From Ardenticatenaceae bacterium (GTDB lineage Bacteria > Chloroflexota > Anaerolineae > Promineifilales > Promineifilaceae): a DNA stretch of 64,000 bases. Positions 1 through 9,268 of the stretch are shown one piece after another. The notes beneath the pieces are model-generated. The model made no database searches. It was not told the DNA's origin and was given only the letters and a program-made list of their open reading frames with translations. The stretch's first letter is position 1. Each line of letters begins with the position of its first letter. The position numbers were made by a program, and so were the translations under genes. The stretch covers positions 310,001 to 374,000 of the forward strand of contig JACKCB010000002.1 in the NCBI GenBank assembly GCA_020634235.1. Direction: 5' to 3'.

Positions 1-1336
1 CCGAAAGGAAGGGCAGCAGGCCAAAAGTCTGGAACACAAACCCAATCTGGCGGCGGCGCAGCTCAATCTTCTCTGACCCATCCATACGAGCCAGGTCGTG
101 ACCGGCAATGAAAATTTCCCCGGCCGTAGGCTCATCCAGCCCGGCAATCAGGTTTAGCAGCGTTGTCTTGCCCGACCCCGACGGCCCCTTGATGGCCACC
201 ATCGCCCCGGCCGGGATGGTGAGGCTAACGTGGTCCACCGCGTGAATCTCCTCCACCCCCACATTGTAAATGCGCGTCAACGCCCTGGTAACCACCGCTG
301 GGGCCGTGGGTTCCGCCCCGGCCGGGGCGCCCCCCTCCGCCGTCATCTCACCGGCCGTCCCCCCCCCGCGCGGCTTCCAGACAAAAGCCTCATCATCCCC
401 CGCCGTCGCTGGCGCGCCCGCCGACGCCCCTTCACTCAGCGCCTTCACCACCGACGGCCAGACCGACACATGCGTCTCCTCCAGCCGCACCTTCACCCGG
501 CCGCGCATCTCCAGCGACTCCACAAACAACTGCGGCAGTTGCAGCCGGCCCGCCTGGTCCAAAATCACCCACTCCTCCTCATGGACCGAGCCATCCTGCA
601 AATTACGCGCCCGCCGGATCTCCGTGCTGGTGCGCCCATCACGGATGCCAATCACCCGGTCCACCCGCGCCGCCACGCGCGGGTCATGGGTCACCACAAT
701 AATCGTCGTCTCATAATGCTCATTGATCCGCCGCAGCGCCGTAAACACCTGGTCGGCTGATTCAGAATCCACCTGCCCCGTGGGTTCGTCGGCCAGCAGT
801 AAGGGCGGGTTATTGGCCAGGGCCACGGCCAGGGCCACCCGCTGCTGCTGCCCACCAGAGAGGCGATCCGGCCGGAAATCGACCCGGTCGGCCAGGCCCA
901 CCATCTCCAGCAGTTCCAGCGCCCGCTTCTGCCGCTCCCCGGCCGGGCGGTTCGCCGCCAGCATCGGCATCTCCACATTCTCCCGCGCCGTCAGGTACGG
1001 CAGCAAATTGCGCGCCGGCTGCTGCCACACAAACCCCACCACATCCCGCTTGTAGCTCACCCGCTCCTTTTCCTTCATCTTCAGCAAATCTTGCCCGGCC
1101 ACCAACATCCCCCCCGCGCTCGGCGCATCCAGCCCGCCAATCACATTCAGCAGCGTCGATTTGCCCGAACCAGAAGCGCCTACCAGCGAGATCATCTCCC
1201 CCTGCTGCACCACCAGGTCCAGCCCCTGCAGGGCCACCACCTCCAGGTCAGCCACCTTATAAATCTTGACCAGATTGTCACAAAGCACAAAAGGTTCCGC
1301 ATCCATCGTAGGCATCGTCAGCATCATCAACACCAT
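1..1336 (-). CDS. ABC transporter ATPase with two nucleotide-binding domains in one chain (partial)
   Basis: This is the ATP-hydrolysing subunit of a MacB/LolD-like transporter and works with the two FtsX permeases just upstream in transcription order. Reading the minus strand gives one uninterrupted frame of at least 445 residues that leaves the window without a stop. The first domain has a Walker A motif GASGSGKST (about residues 53-61), signature LSGGQQQR (about 159), Walker B LLLADEP and an H-loop VVTHD (213-217). After a Gly/Ala/Pro-rich linker of about 90 residues, a second domain starts, with Walker A GPSGSGKTT at about 384-392. LolD/MacB-type ATPases normally carry one domain of about 230 residues and act as homodimers, so this is a fused pair. 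ATG at 1336 is the longest start; ATGs at 1327, 1315 and 1306 are possible and no ribosome-binding site clearly decides. The end of domain 2 lies outside the window. Confidence 0.9.
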   Translation of the reverse strand, partial: MVLMMLTMPTMDAEPFVLCDNLVKIYKVADLEVVALQGLDLVVQQGEMISLVGASGSGKSTLLNVIGGLDAPSAGGMLVAGQDLLKMKEKERVSYKRDVVGFVWQQPARNLLPYLTARENVEMPMLAANRPAGERQKRALELLEMVGLADRVDFRPDRLSGGQQQRVALAVALANNPPLLLADEPTGQVDSESADQVFTALRRINEHYETTIIVVTHDPRVAARVDRVIGIRDGRTSTEIRRARNLQDGSVHEEEWVILDQAGRLQLPQLFVESLEMRGRVKVRLEETHVSVWPSVVKALSEGASAGAPATAGDDEAFVWKPRGGGTAGEMTAEGGAPAGAEPTAPAVVTRALTRIYNVGVEEIHAVDHVSLTIPAGAMVAIKGPSGSGKTTLLNLIAGLDEPTAGEIFIAGHDLARMDGSEKIELRRRQIGFVFQTFGLLPFLS

Positions 1337-1371
1337 AACCTGCAAGGGTAAACGTTCAGCAAATCACGCCC

Positions 1372-4104
1372 CTACTCATCACCCAACCGCATCACCCGGT
1401 GTATGCCGGCGCGCATCAGCGCCAGCGACGAGAGCAGCAGGGCCAGGACATAAAAGCCCACCAGGGCGGCATAGAGGGCAATCATCGTCGGCCAGTCGAT
1501 CAGCACCGCGTAGAGCGCGCCGCCAGCCACCGCCTCCGCCAGCGCATCGGAAAAGAAGGGGCGCATCAGCACCGCCAGCCCATAGCCAATGGCCGTGCCG
1601 GCGGCCAGCCCCAGGGCCATCAGAATAACCCCCTCCAGGCTGAGCAGGGCCAGAAGCTGGCGGGCCGACAACCCGGCCGAGCGCAGCACGCCAAATTCCA
1701 ACAGCCGCTGGCGAGCGCTAAAGTAATGCACAATGAGAAAGACGACCACGCTGAGGACGGCCAGGGCGATGGCGTTCAGGTTGAACGCGCCCACCGTCTC
1801 CGCCGCCGCCAGGTTGGCCTGCATCCGCCCCAGGGTGGCCTGGGCGTCGCCGCTAATGCGGCCCAATCCCTGCTGCTGCACCTGGAACACAACCTCATCA
1901 TACCCGGCCGGGGCCAGCACCAACCACGCCTCCCGCCGCCCATCAAACGGCGCCGTCTGCGCCTCCAAATCCACCGCCTCTTGCAGCAGCGCCAGGTTGG
2001 TCAGCATGTAAGGCTGCTGCACGGCCGGGAAATTCACAATGATCCCCCGCACCTCAAACAAAACCCGCCGGTTACCCACCACGTAAGGCACCACATCCCC
2101 AATCTCCTTGTCCAACGGATACGCTTCGGTAGAAAACACCGCCGGCACCCTGCCCGTTGGGCCAGGCACCAGCGCCGTCAACACGTCGGCCACACTCAGC
2201 CGCGTCAGCCCCGGCGGATACGCCGTAACCTCGGCCAGCGTCTCCGGGTCCACCGCCAGCAGCGTCAACTGCCGGGCCAGTTGGTCACCATAGCGCGTGC
2301 GCTCATTGCGATAGACACCCGACCCCGCCTGCACGCCGGGCAGCGCCAGCAGCGCTTCCAACCGCTCCGGCTGCCGCACCGGGTAGCTTACCACCAGGTC
2401 CGCACCAGATAGATACTGGGCCATTTGCGCCTGGCGCACGCTGAGCGTGTGGGCAAAGGTCGCCGCAAAAAAGGTCAGCGCCGCCGCCAGGCTAATCAGC
2501 AGGACCACCCGGCTTGGCCCGGCCGGGTCACGGGCCAGGCGCGTCAGGCCAAAAGGCAAGATCAGGTCGCGCCGCCGGCGGCCCAGCACAGCCGCCAGGC
2601 GCAGCAGGTAAGGAAAAACGCGCAAAAAGACCAAAGCAATGGCAATGAGCAGCAGCGATGGCCCCAGCAGCAGCAGCGGGTCAGCCACCCCGGCCGGGTT
2701 GCCACCCGCCAGCCGCCGGGCAAACGAGCCACTGTCCGCCAACTGCCAATACACCAACGCCCCCAACGCCAGCAGGAAAAAGTCCAGGTAGAAACGCTGC
2801 CAGCCAGTGCGCTGCCCCGGCCGGGTCAACTGCTGCTGCCAGGCCAACACACTGTGCCCCGACCCCCTGCGCCGCGTAGCCAAAGCAATAGGCAGCACCA
2901 GCGCCAGCCAGGCAAACAACGCCGCCAGCAGCGCCAGGTTCCAGGAAAGGCGCGGCAGGCCGGCCGGCAAACTACTACCCGACCACCAGCCCAGCAGCAA
3001 GCGGGCCAACGGCGGCCCCAACGGCACCGCCACCACCAGGGCCAGGAACAACCCTTGCAGCGCAAAAACCCGCGTAATCTGCCCCCCGGTAAAACCCCGG
3101 TCCACCAGCGTGGCCAGCTCACGCCGCGACTGGTCCAGCCAAAAGGAGCCAATCACGGCCACCGTGTACAGCACAAACAACATCGACTGCACCGTCAGCA
3201 AAAAGACCGACACCTGCGCCGTGGCCAGGTCAACAAAAAAATCGTCAATCAGCGTCACCAGGCCAGTCTCAATGCCCACGCTCCGCCAGCGCGTCTCTAG
3301 CAAGCGCAGGTCATCGCGCACCTGGGCGGCGCTGTCCACGTTAATCGCCGTGGTGTCCAGCAGCACCCGCCAGTAACGCTGGAAGCCCGGCACCGCCTGC
3401 TGCATCGTGTCGTTGGGCACCAGCAGCGGGATGGTCAGCTTGTCCGGCCGGTTACCCCGCTCAATGCGCTCCACCTCAAACAGGGTCAGGTCCCCCTGCC
3501 ACACCTCGGCCTTGGGGTCCGAAGGCACCACAATGGCCGCAATCATCAGCCGCAGCGACCTGTCTTCCGAGTAGAGCAGGTCCCCCAGGGCCAGCCCCGC
3601 CCCCTCAGCAGCTAACTGCCCAATGGCTACCTCCTGCACCTGAAAGAGCTGGTTAGGTGGCGGCGACACATAAACCGGCCATTCGCCTTCCACAATGTCT
3701 ACGTTAGATTCCAGGGTATTAAAGGCCCAGAAGCGGAACCACGCTTCTTCATAAACCGGCACCTGCTCCCCGGCCGGGTTCACGTAAAAGTCCGCCCCGC
3801 GCAACGACTGGTTCTCACCCGACTCGCGAATCTCGATCCGCTCCTCAAACAGGCTGCCCAGGCTCTCCTGCAAGTCGCCCAGCAGCGCCGCGGTGAGCGA
3901 ACTGGCCGGCCCGGTCACCCGCAAATTCCGCACCCCGGCCGGGGCCTCCGCCAGCACCAGCCGCAAACTCTTGCCGGCAATCGCCGTGCTGTACAGCGGC
4001 AGCCCGGCCATCAACGTCGTAGCCAGCAGCAAGCTCAACAGCACCACCAGGTTCACCCGCCAGTGGCGCACAAAATGCCGGACCGTAAAACGCAAAAGCA
4101 GCAC
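1372..4104 (-). CDS. Large FtsX-type ABC permease (second of two)
   Basis: Integral membrane subunit of the FtsX/MacB family, about 910 residues, roughly twice the usual length. It has a membrane segment near residues 20-40, then a large extracytoplasmic domain. A central block of hydrophobic segments (about 305-540) follows, then a second extracytoplasmic domain (about 550-770) and a final three-segment FtsX module. The layout suggests two FtsX modules in one chain. The longest frame begins at a TTG (4119) overlapping the upstream permease. I prefer GTG at 4104, which directly follows the upstream stop and is preceded by GAGGAG, although the spacing is short. It sits 36 bp ahead of the double ATPase, so the three genes are probably one transcript. 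The exported substrate, possibly a lipid or lipoprotein, is unknown. Confidence 0.88.
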   Translation of the reverse strand: MLLLRFTVRHFVRHWRVNLVVLLSLLLATTLMAGLPLYSTAIAGKSLRLVLAEAPAGVRNLRVTGPASSLTAALLGDLQESLGSLFEERIEIRESGENQSLRGADFYVNPAGEQVPVYEEAWFRFWAFNTLESNVDIVEGEWPVYVSPPPNQLFQVQEVAIGQLAAEGAGLALGDLLYSEDRSLRLMIAAIVVPSDPKAEVWQGDLTLFEVERIERGNRPDKLTIPLLVPNDTMQQAVPGFQRYWRVLLDTTAINVDSAAQVRDDLRLLETRWRSVGIETGLVTLIDDFFVDLATAQVSVFLLTVQSMLFVLYTVAVIGSFWLDQSRRELATLVDRGFTGGQITRVFALQGLFLALVVAVPLGPPLARLLLGWWSGSSLPAGLPRLSWNLALLAALFAWLALVLPIALATRRRGSGHSVLAWQQQLTRPGQRTGWQRFYLDFFLLALGALVYWQLADSGSFARRLAGGNPAGVADPLLLLGPSLLLIAIALVFLRVFPYLLRLAAVLGRRRRDLILPFGLTRLARDPAGPSRVVLLISLAAALTFFAATFAHTLSVRQAQMAQYLSGADLVVSYPVRQPERLEALLALPGVQAGSGVYRNERTRYGDQLARQLTLLAVDPETLAEVTAYPPGLTRLSVADVLTALVPGPTGRVPAVFSTEAYPLDKEIGDVVPYVVGNRRVLFEVRGIIVNFPAVQQPYMLTNLALLQEAVDLEAQTAPFDGRREAWLVLAPAGYDEVVFQVQQQGLGRISGDAQATLGRMQANLAAAETVGAFNLNAIALAVLSVVVFLIVHYFSARQRLLEFGVLRSAGLSARQLLALLSLEGVILMALGLAAGTAIGYGLAVLMRPFFSDALAEAVAGGALYAVLIDWPTMIALYAALVGFYVLALLLSSLALMRAGIHRVMRLGDE

Positions 4105-4105
4105 C

Positions 4106-7100
4106 CTACTCCTCGCCAATCCTCAACACCCGGTGCAGATTACGCCGCCAGAGCAGGTACGTGGCCACACCCAGGGTCACCATAAAGGCCACCACCAACA
4201 GCAAATAAATGCGGGCCACCGCCCACCAATCGTTAAGCGGCTGGAAGGGCGGGATAGTCGCCTGGCTGCCCAACGAAATCGGCAGGCCCGGCAGCGTAAT
4301 CTGGTTCAGCACCACGCCCAGCACCGTACCCAGCGCCAGGCCAAACAAAATCAACACCACCTGCTCCAGCACCAACATGCCATACAACTGGCGCGGCGAC
4401 AGCCCAATAGAACGCAGCACCCCATAGGCCGATTCCCGCTGCCGGGCGCTCATGTAAAAGTAGGTGGCAAAGCCGATCAGGCTGAGCGTCGTGGTCAAAA
4501 CGTAGCCAAAATAGGTCACGCTGCGCAGCCCCAGCGACATCGGATCCGCCTTAATCTGGGTGCGGATCGCTTCGGCCGAAATCACCTGGTTAACGTTGGG
4601 CACCGAAGCCGCGGCAGTGGTCAGCGCCTCAATCCCGGCCGGGGTCGGGTCACTCCCCTGCACAAACACCTCATTCACATTCACCGAACGGCGCGACACA
4701 TGGTTCAACTGGTCCAGCACCGCATCCCGCGACGTAATTAGAAAGCCGCCGCGCGCCTCGTCATACAGCGTGGGGAAGTAATCCACCGTACCCACCAGCT
4801 CAAACAACAACTGCCCGCTCGACGGCAAGGTAATCGGCAAAATATCCCCCACCTCAGCCGAGGAAGCAGCCACAAAGCCAGCACTGGCCAGCGCCGGCAG
4901 CACAATCGCCTTGTTGATATTGGCCAGGCTCAGGCCCACCGTCTCCCGCGAATCAAACTGGTAGCCAATGTGCAAACGCGCCCGGCCGGAGTGCGCCTCC
5001 TCCGAGGGCCGGAAAACGGGATTGAAGGCCGTAGCACTGCCCTGCCAGACACGGCTCACATCCTCAAAGTCATCCACCACCTGGCGCGCATCCGTCTCCC
5101 AATCAACCACCGTCAGGTCATCCAGCGCCAGCTCCATGAACACGCTCTGCGGCCCACCGCGGAAAGAGGTCGTGCGCAGTCGGTTCTGCAGCCACAAAGA
5201 ATGCAGGCTCAGCGGGTAGCTGCGTTCTGTCAGCACCGGCAGCAGCGCTGAATAGTAGCGCCAGCCGTCCGCCGGATAACCGCCCGTCTCCGCCGGCAGC
5301 AGCTTCAGGTTCAGCAGTTGCCCCTGCGCCGTCTTCACCTTGGCCTCCAGGGCAATCCGGTCCAGGTCGCTGTCCCCCTCTGCCGTATTGCGAATGTTGC
5401 GCAGCTCCTCCGGCGGATCGGGCGGCGACCAGACCCAAATGCCCAGTTCGCGCACCCGGCCGGGTAAAGGCGTCACCGGCTGCTCGGCCGTGTTGTCCAC
5501 TTCCAGGCTGTTCAACAGCAGCGGCAGCGGCTCAGCGGCAAAATCCTCCCGAAAATTCAACAGCGACCCCGCCGTTGCCGGGTCCACGGCCAGCAGCTCC
5601 ACCGCCCCAAACAGCCGCCCCAACGAAATAGACCCCTGGCCGCGCCACGCCCCGGAAAGACCGGCCATGCCCGGCAGCGTTGCCAGGTCATCCAACAGAA
5701 TCCCCCTGGGTGATACCAGGCGCAGGTCGCTGCCGGCGGCGTACATCGCCCGCTCCGCCTCACTGCGGTCCAGCGTTGCATTTAGCCCGGTCGAGAGGAT
5801 GCCCAGGGCCATGGCCAGCGTCAGCAGCAGCACCAGGCGAGCCACGTGCGTGGGGTTGCGCGCAACCTGCCACATAGCCAGCGCACCCGGCAAGCCACGC
5901 TGCCGGGTGGTGAGCGCAGCCAACCCCCGCAGCATAAGCGGGAAGAGGCGCAGCAAAATCGTCCCGGCACCCAGCAGCAGCGCCAGCGGGGCCAGCAGCA
6001 GCAGCCAATCCACCCGTGTGCGCGTCGCCGTCCCCCCCACAATGGAGCCAAAGGTCTGCAAACGCCACAGCAGAATCAGCCCCACCGCCAGCACAAACAC
6101 ATCCAGATAGTAGCGCTGCCACCACGGCGGCGCTTCGGCGCGGGCCACGGCCTGCTGGTGCGAGATAATGCTGCGGCGCACCGCCGTCCGGGCCGGCCAC
6201 AGCAGCCCCACCAGCGATGCCAGCGCTCCCACAATGGCCGCCAGCCACGCCGCACTGGTGATGGTCAGCGGCCAGCCGGCGCCGCCCACATCGGCCAGCG
6301 GCCCCACCACCGCCAGCCAGCGCACCAGGGCCACCCCCAGGACTGGCCCGCTCAGCACGGCCAGCAGGGCAATGAGCAGCGCCTCTAGCAGTTGAATGCG
6401 GAATATCTGCCAGCCGGTCATGCCCCGGCTGGCCAGAATGGCGAATTCCCGCTCTACCTGGCGCACTGCCAGGGCGGAAACCATGGTCACGTAGTAAAGG
6501 GCCAGCAAGACGATTTCGGCGGTGAGGAAGAGCAGCGGCGAACTCACGGCCCCGCTTTGCTGCTGAAAGGCCCGGACGATGTCGTCTACTTCCGTTTGCA
6601 GGTTGGGGCGAGCGGCCAGCGGGCGCAGGTCATCGCGCAGGCCATCTAGCTGGGTCAGGAGGTGCGGCAGGTTGCGCAGGGTTACCCGGCCGGGGTCCAG
6701 CAGCACATACCAGTCCAGCTCCGGCCGCCCTTCAGGCGTCATGGCCTGGTGCGCAGAGAAAAACGTCCCGGCCGGGATCAGCGCACTATACTCCGTCCAC
6801 TCATCATCAGAGCGCACCAGCAGCGGGCTAAACTCGCCAAACCAATACGGGTCACGGGCATCCACCGGGCGCACAATGCCGGCCACATCCAGCCACCCCG
6901 TCGGCTCCGGATCATCCGCGCGCGTACTGACCGGCAGTTGGTCGCCTACTTGCAGTTCAAACGCCTGGGCCATCGCCTCCGGAACCAGCACCTGCACCCT
7001 GTTTTCGGCCGGGTCCACCACCGTCCCGGCCGGCCACTCCCCGGCCACCAGCGCCAGCTTCTGGCGCAGCTCCTCGCCCCCATAAGTGCGCAAATTAAGG

Positions 7101-7462
7101 CGATTGCCGGCCAAAACCTGCTCATCGGCCCAGGGCAGCAGCCACCAGGTCGCGCTGCTGGGCACCACCTGCACCATATACTCGCCCAGCCGCGCCGCCA
7201 CCGCCGTCTGCACCGCTTCATCCAGCGCCTGGTAATCCGGCTCCGGCGTATCGCTGATGAAGGCATAGGCGGCCAGGGCCACGTTGCCCCGCAGCACCGA
7301 GCCGGCGCTAAGGGTGCGGCGTAAGCCAAACTCCACCACCGTGTTCACCAGGATGGGGCCGCTGGCCAGCAGCGCCGTCGCCAGCAGCACGCCCAGGCTC
7401 AGGGTTGCCAATATCTGCCAGTGGCGTGTTGCTCGCTTAAAAATGAAGGCCAGTAGATTCAT
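4106..7462 (-). CDS. Giant FtsX-type ABC permease (first of two)
   Basis: 1118-residue membrane protein of the FtsX/MacB permease family, partner of the permease and double ATPase that follow. An N-terminal membrane segment lies at about 15-40, followed by an extracytoplasmic domain of about 280 residues. A hydrophobic block follows, containing the FtsX-typical stretch with REFAILASRGMT at about residues 345-355. The second extracytoplasmic domain exceeds 400 residues and ends in a C-terminal FtsX block with the related ESAYGVLRSIGLS. Start is ATG 7462, 69 bp after the anti-sigma gene. The stop codon is immediately followed by the next permease, suggesting translational coupling. The second ectodomain is unusually long for the family and may bind the substrate or an accessory protein, which is inference. 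Confidence 0.9.
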   Translation of the reverse strand: MNLLAFIFKRATRHWQILATLSLGVLLATALLASGPILVNTVVEFGLRRTLSAGSVLRGNVALAAYAFISDTPEPDYQALDEAVQTAVAARLGEYMVQVVPSSATWWLLPWADEQVLAGNRLNLRTYGGEELRQKLALVAGEWPAGTVVDPAENRVQVLVPEAMAQAFELQVGDQLPVSTRADDPEPTGWLDVAGIVRPVDARDPYWFGEFSPLLVRSDDEWTEYSALIPAGTFFSAHQAMTPEGRPELDWYVLLDPGRVTLRNLPHLLTQLDGLRDDLRPLAARPNLQTEVDDIVRAFQQQSGAVSSPLLFLTAEIVLLALYYVTMVSALAVRQVEREFAILASRGMTGWQIFRIQLLEALLIALLAVLSGPVLGVALVRWLAVVGPLADVGGAGWPLTITSAAWLAAIVGALASLVGLLWPARTAVRRSIISHQQAVARAEAPPWWQRYYLDVFVLAVGLILLWRLQTFGSIVGGTATRTRVDWLLLLAPLALLLGAGTILLRLFPLMLRGLAALTTRQRGLPGALAMWQVARNPTHVARLVLLLTLAMALGILSTGLNATLDRSEAERAMYAAGSDLRLVSPRGILLDDLATLPGMAGLSGAWRGQGSISLGRLFGAVELLAVDPATAGSLLNFREDFAAEPLPLLLNSLEVDNTAEQPVTPLPGRVRELGIWVWSPPDPPEELRNIRNTAEGDSDLDRIALEAKVKTAQGQLLNLKLLPAETGGYPADGWRYYSALLPVLTERSYPLSLHSLWLQNRLRTTSFRGGPQSVFMELALDDLTVVDWETDARQVVDDFEDVSRVWQGSATAFNPVFRPSEEAHSGRARLHIGYQFDSRETVGLSLANINKAIVLPALASAGFVAASSAEVGDILPITLPSSGQLLFELVGTVDYFPTLYDEARGGFLITSRDAVLDQLNHVSRRSVNVNEVFVQGSDPTPAGIEALTTAAASVPNVNQVISAEAIRTQIKADPMSLGLRSVTYFGYVLTTTLSLIGFATYFYMSARQRESAYGVLRSIGLSPRQLYGMLVLEQVVLILFGLALGTVLGVVLNQITLPGLPISLGSQATIPPFQPLNDWWAVARIYLLLVVAFMVTLGVATYLLWRRNLHRVLRIGEE

Positions 7463-7531
7463 GAAAGCACGTTGGCGGCCAATTGCAGGCCGGCGCAGGG
7501 CACAAACTGCGCTGGCGCAACCGTTTGGGGA

Positions 7532-8422
7532 TTACGGGTTCAGGCAGCCGTCCTTCAGCGAACTGAAGGACGAGTAGTTCAGGAAGGCCAGGTACCAGTC
7601 ACCATCTTCGTACAGCCATAGCTTAATGTCGCCCAGGTAACGATCGTCCTGGTAAACGTAGACGCTGGCAAAGCGCCCCTGGTGCACCATCACCCGGTAG
7701 GCAAAATCTTGCGGCGTAATCTGGCCCTGGCAGCGGGAAAGGCGCTGCCAGACGCGCAAGATGGCTTCTGGCAAGGGGCGCGAGCGGGTGGTGAGCAGGA
7801 CCAACCCCGGGCCATCGGCTTCAATCGCCGCGGCCATCATCGCCTGGGCTGCCTCGCCAGGGGACTGGTTGGCCACTATGGGCGGTGGGGCGTCCGGCAG
7901 CGGTTCGGCCAACTCCCCGGCCGGGATGGGCAGCGGCGTGGCGATGGGCGTGGGGGATGGCCCGGCCGGGGACGCCGCCGGCAGCAGCAGCGGCAGCGCC
8001 GTGGCCGGCGCCTCGGCTGTGGCCAGGGTTGCCAACTGCTGCCGCCAGGGGTTAAAGAGCAGTACCACCGTGGCCAGAAACAACACTACCACCAGCAGCG
8101 TGCCTAGCTGCTGCGTCGCGTCAAGCGTCCTCTGAAAAAACAAGGCGCGCCGTATGCGCCGGTAAACACTCTCCTGGATCCGCAGCGAGGTCTCGGCCGG
8201 CAGTGTGTCTAGCACCTGGCGATAGCGCCGGGCCTCCAGCCGCAGCTCAGCATCCAGGGTACGCATTTCAGCCAGGGCCTGGCTGCACGCATCACAACCC
8301 ATCAGGTGCAGCCGTATGGTTCGTTGGGCGCTGTCTGCCAGCCCGCCCTTCAGGTAGCCGGCCAGTTGGTCTTGCACCTGCTGGCAGTCGAGATACGATT
8401 GCTGCGTTTCTTTGTTCACCAT
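7532..8422 (-). CDS. Anti-sigma factor, zinc-finger (ZAS/zf-HC2) type, membrane-anchored
   Basis: Predicted to bind and hold inactive the ECF sigma factor encoded 5 bp upstream. The 296-residue protein begins with a ZAS-type zinc module: C13, then H39, C43 and C46 in HLMGCDAC. A helical linker and one transmembrane segment at about residues 110-128 follow. A Pro/Ala-rich stretch leads to an outer domain of about 110 residues (from about 185) ending DGDWYLAFLNYSS, which resembles small extracytoplasmic sensor domains, but I cannot name it. The ATG at 8422 lies just after the sigma stop, the classical sigma/anti-sigma arrangement. Context suggests the pair controls itself and the FtsX transporter downstream. 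Confidence 0.88.
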   Translation of the reverse strand: MVNKETQQSYLDCQQVQDQLAGYLKGGLADSAQRTIRLHLMGCDACSQALAEMRTLDAELRLEARRYRQVLDTLPAETSLRIQESVYRRIRRALFFQRTLDATQQLGTLLVVVLFLATVVLLFNPWRQQLATLATAEAPATALPLLLPAASPAGPSPTPIATPLPIPAGELAEPLPDAPPPIVANQSPGEAAQAMMAAAIEADGPGLVLLTTRSRPLPEAILRVWQRLSRCQGQITPQDFAYRVMVHQGRFASVYVYQDDRYLGDIKLWLYEDGDWYLAFLNYSSFSSLKDGCLNP

Positions 8423-8427
8423 GGCCG

Positions 8428-9021
8428 TTAGCGTTCGGAGGTCCTTACCTGGTCCCGGCCGGGGCCGGCCACACCATGACCGCCCATATCAGCCTGCGCC
8501 ATCGCCCGCAGCTTCACGCGGGCCGTATTCAGCCGGGAATAAACCGTGCTGGTGCGAATCTTCAGAATCTGGGCCACCTCATCACAAGGCAGCTCCTCCA
8601 GGTAATGCAGCACCAATGGCAGGCGCAGCCCCTCATCCAACTGGTCAATGTAGCGCCACATAGCCTGCCGGTACTGCTGGTCCGTCACCTCCTCCACCAC
8701 GTTGTGGCCAGACGCCCGGCCGCGGATCCAATCCAGGGAGATCGCCTGGCGCACCTTGCGCCGCCGCAGCCGGTCACGACACATATTCACCACAATTGTA
8801 GTTAACCACGTCTTAAAGGAAGAGCGGCCCTCATACTTCTTTATCTGCTCAAAGACACGCAGGAAAACATCCTGCACGGCATCCTGCGCGTCATGCTCGT
8901 TGCGCAAAATGGTCAGCGACAGGCGATACACTTGCGTCTCATAAAGCTGAAACAGCTCGGTAAAGGCGGCCAGTTCACCCTGTTGGCAGCGGCGCACCAG
9001 CCCTTCCGGTTCCGACGACAT
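8428..9021 (-). CDS. ECF-type RNA polymerase sigma factor
   Basis: 197-residue sigma-70 family protein of the extracytoplasmic-function group. Region 2 runs over about residues 10-95, including FLRVFEQIKKYEG and FKTWLTTIVVNMCRDRLRR, the region 2.3/2.4 signature of ECF factors. Region 4 is at about 130-185, with LPLVLHYLEELPCDEVAQIL and a helix-turn-helix TSTVYSRLNTARVKLR. There is no sigma region 1 or 3. It is the first gene of the minus-strand operon and is followed by its anti-sigma factor. Start is ATG 9021. The upstream region (9022-9090) holds GTTCGTCTAA, which could be an ECF -10 element, but I cannot define a convincing -35. Confidence 0.93.
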   Translation of the reverse strand: MSSEPEGLVRRCQQGELAAFTELFQLYETQVYRLSLTILRNEHDAQDAVQDVFLRVFEQIKKYEGRSSFKTWLTTIVVNMCRDRLRRRKVRQAISLDWIRGRASGHNVVEEVTDQQYRQAMWRYIDQLDEGLRLPLVLHYLEELPCDEVAQILKIRTSTVYSRLNTARVKLRAMAQADMGGHGVAGPGRDQVRTSER

Positions 9022-9180
9022 AGCGTCTCCACATCACATTGCTACTGCATTAGACGAACTAACCACCCTTTTTTTGCAAAGTTGTTATGATCAGGCAGGA
9101 TTGCTGGCCCGGTCGGCAATCCCCATTTTCATCCTACTGTTCGCTTGCTTACAAGGAGACACCACGCGCCTACGGCGCAC

Positions 9181-9256
9181 CAGCAAATGAATGAAAATAC
9201 GGAGCGCGGTCTGCCAGACCGCAAAGGGCGGACGAGCTGTCCGCGCTCCATTTTCA
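9181..9256 (+). promoter_or_regulatory. Palindromic leader ahead of tnaA (compact three-way junction)
   Basis: An outer stem GGAGC/GCTCC (9201-9205 with 9245-9249) encloses two hairpins with no unpaired base at the junction. The first is GCGGTCTG-C-CAGACCGC (9206-9222) and the second GCGGAC-GAGCT-GTCCGC (9228-9244), joined by AAAGG. An alternative, longer outer pairing GGAGCGCGG/CCGCGCTCC competes with both. The element ends only about 7 bp before the ribosome-binding site of tnaA. It may be a dispersed palindrome or an RNA leader. No Trp-containing leader peptide like tnaC is visible. Confidence 0.5.
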
Positions 9257-9268
9257 GAGGAGTTACCC

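Noticed and set aside
277..300. A frameshift or start of a separate gene between the two ABC ATPase domains
   Set aside because: Careful re-reading of the codons shows one continuous frame through the Gly/Ala/Pro-rich linker; an apparent stop came from miscounting a run of G.
1399..3300. Long plus-strand ORFs opposite the FtsX permease
   Set aside because: Composition is His/Arg/Gln-rich and repeats the antisense of the permease; these are shadows caused by high GC.
9191..9268. A tnaC-type leader peptide
   Set aside because: The only ORF there is an in-frame extension of tnaA without Trp, and its sequence is explained by the palindrome.
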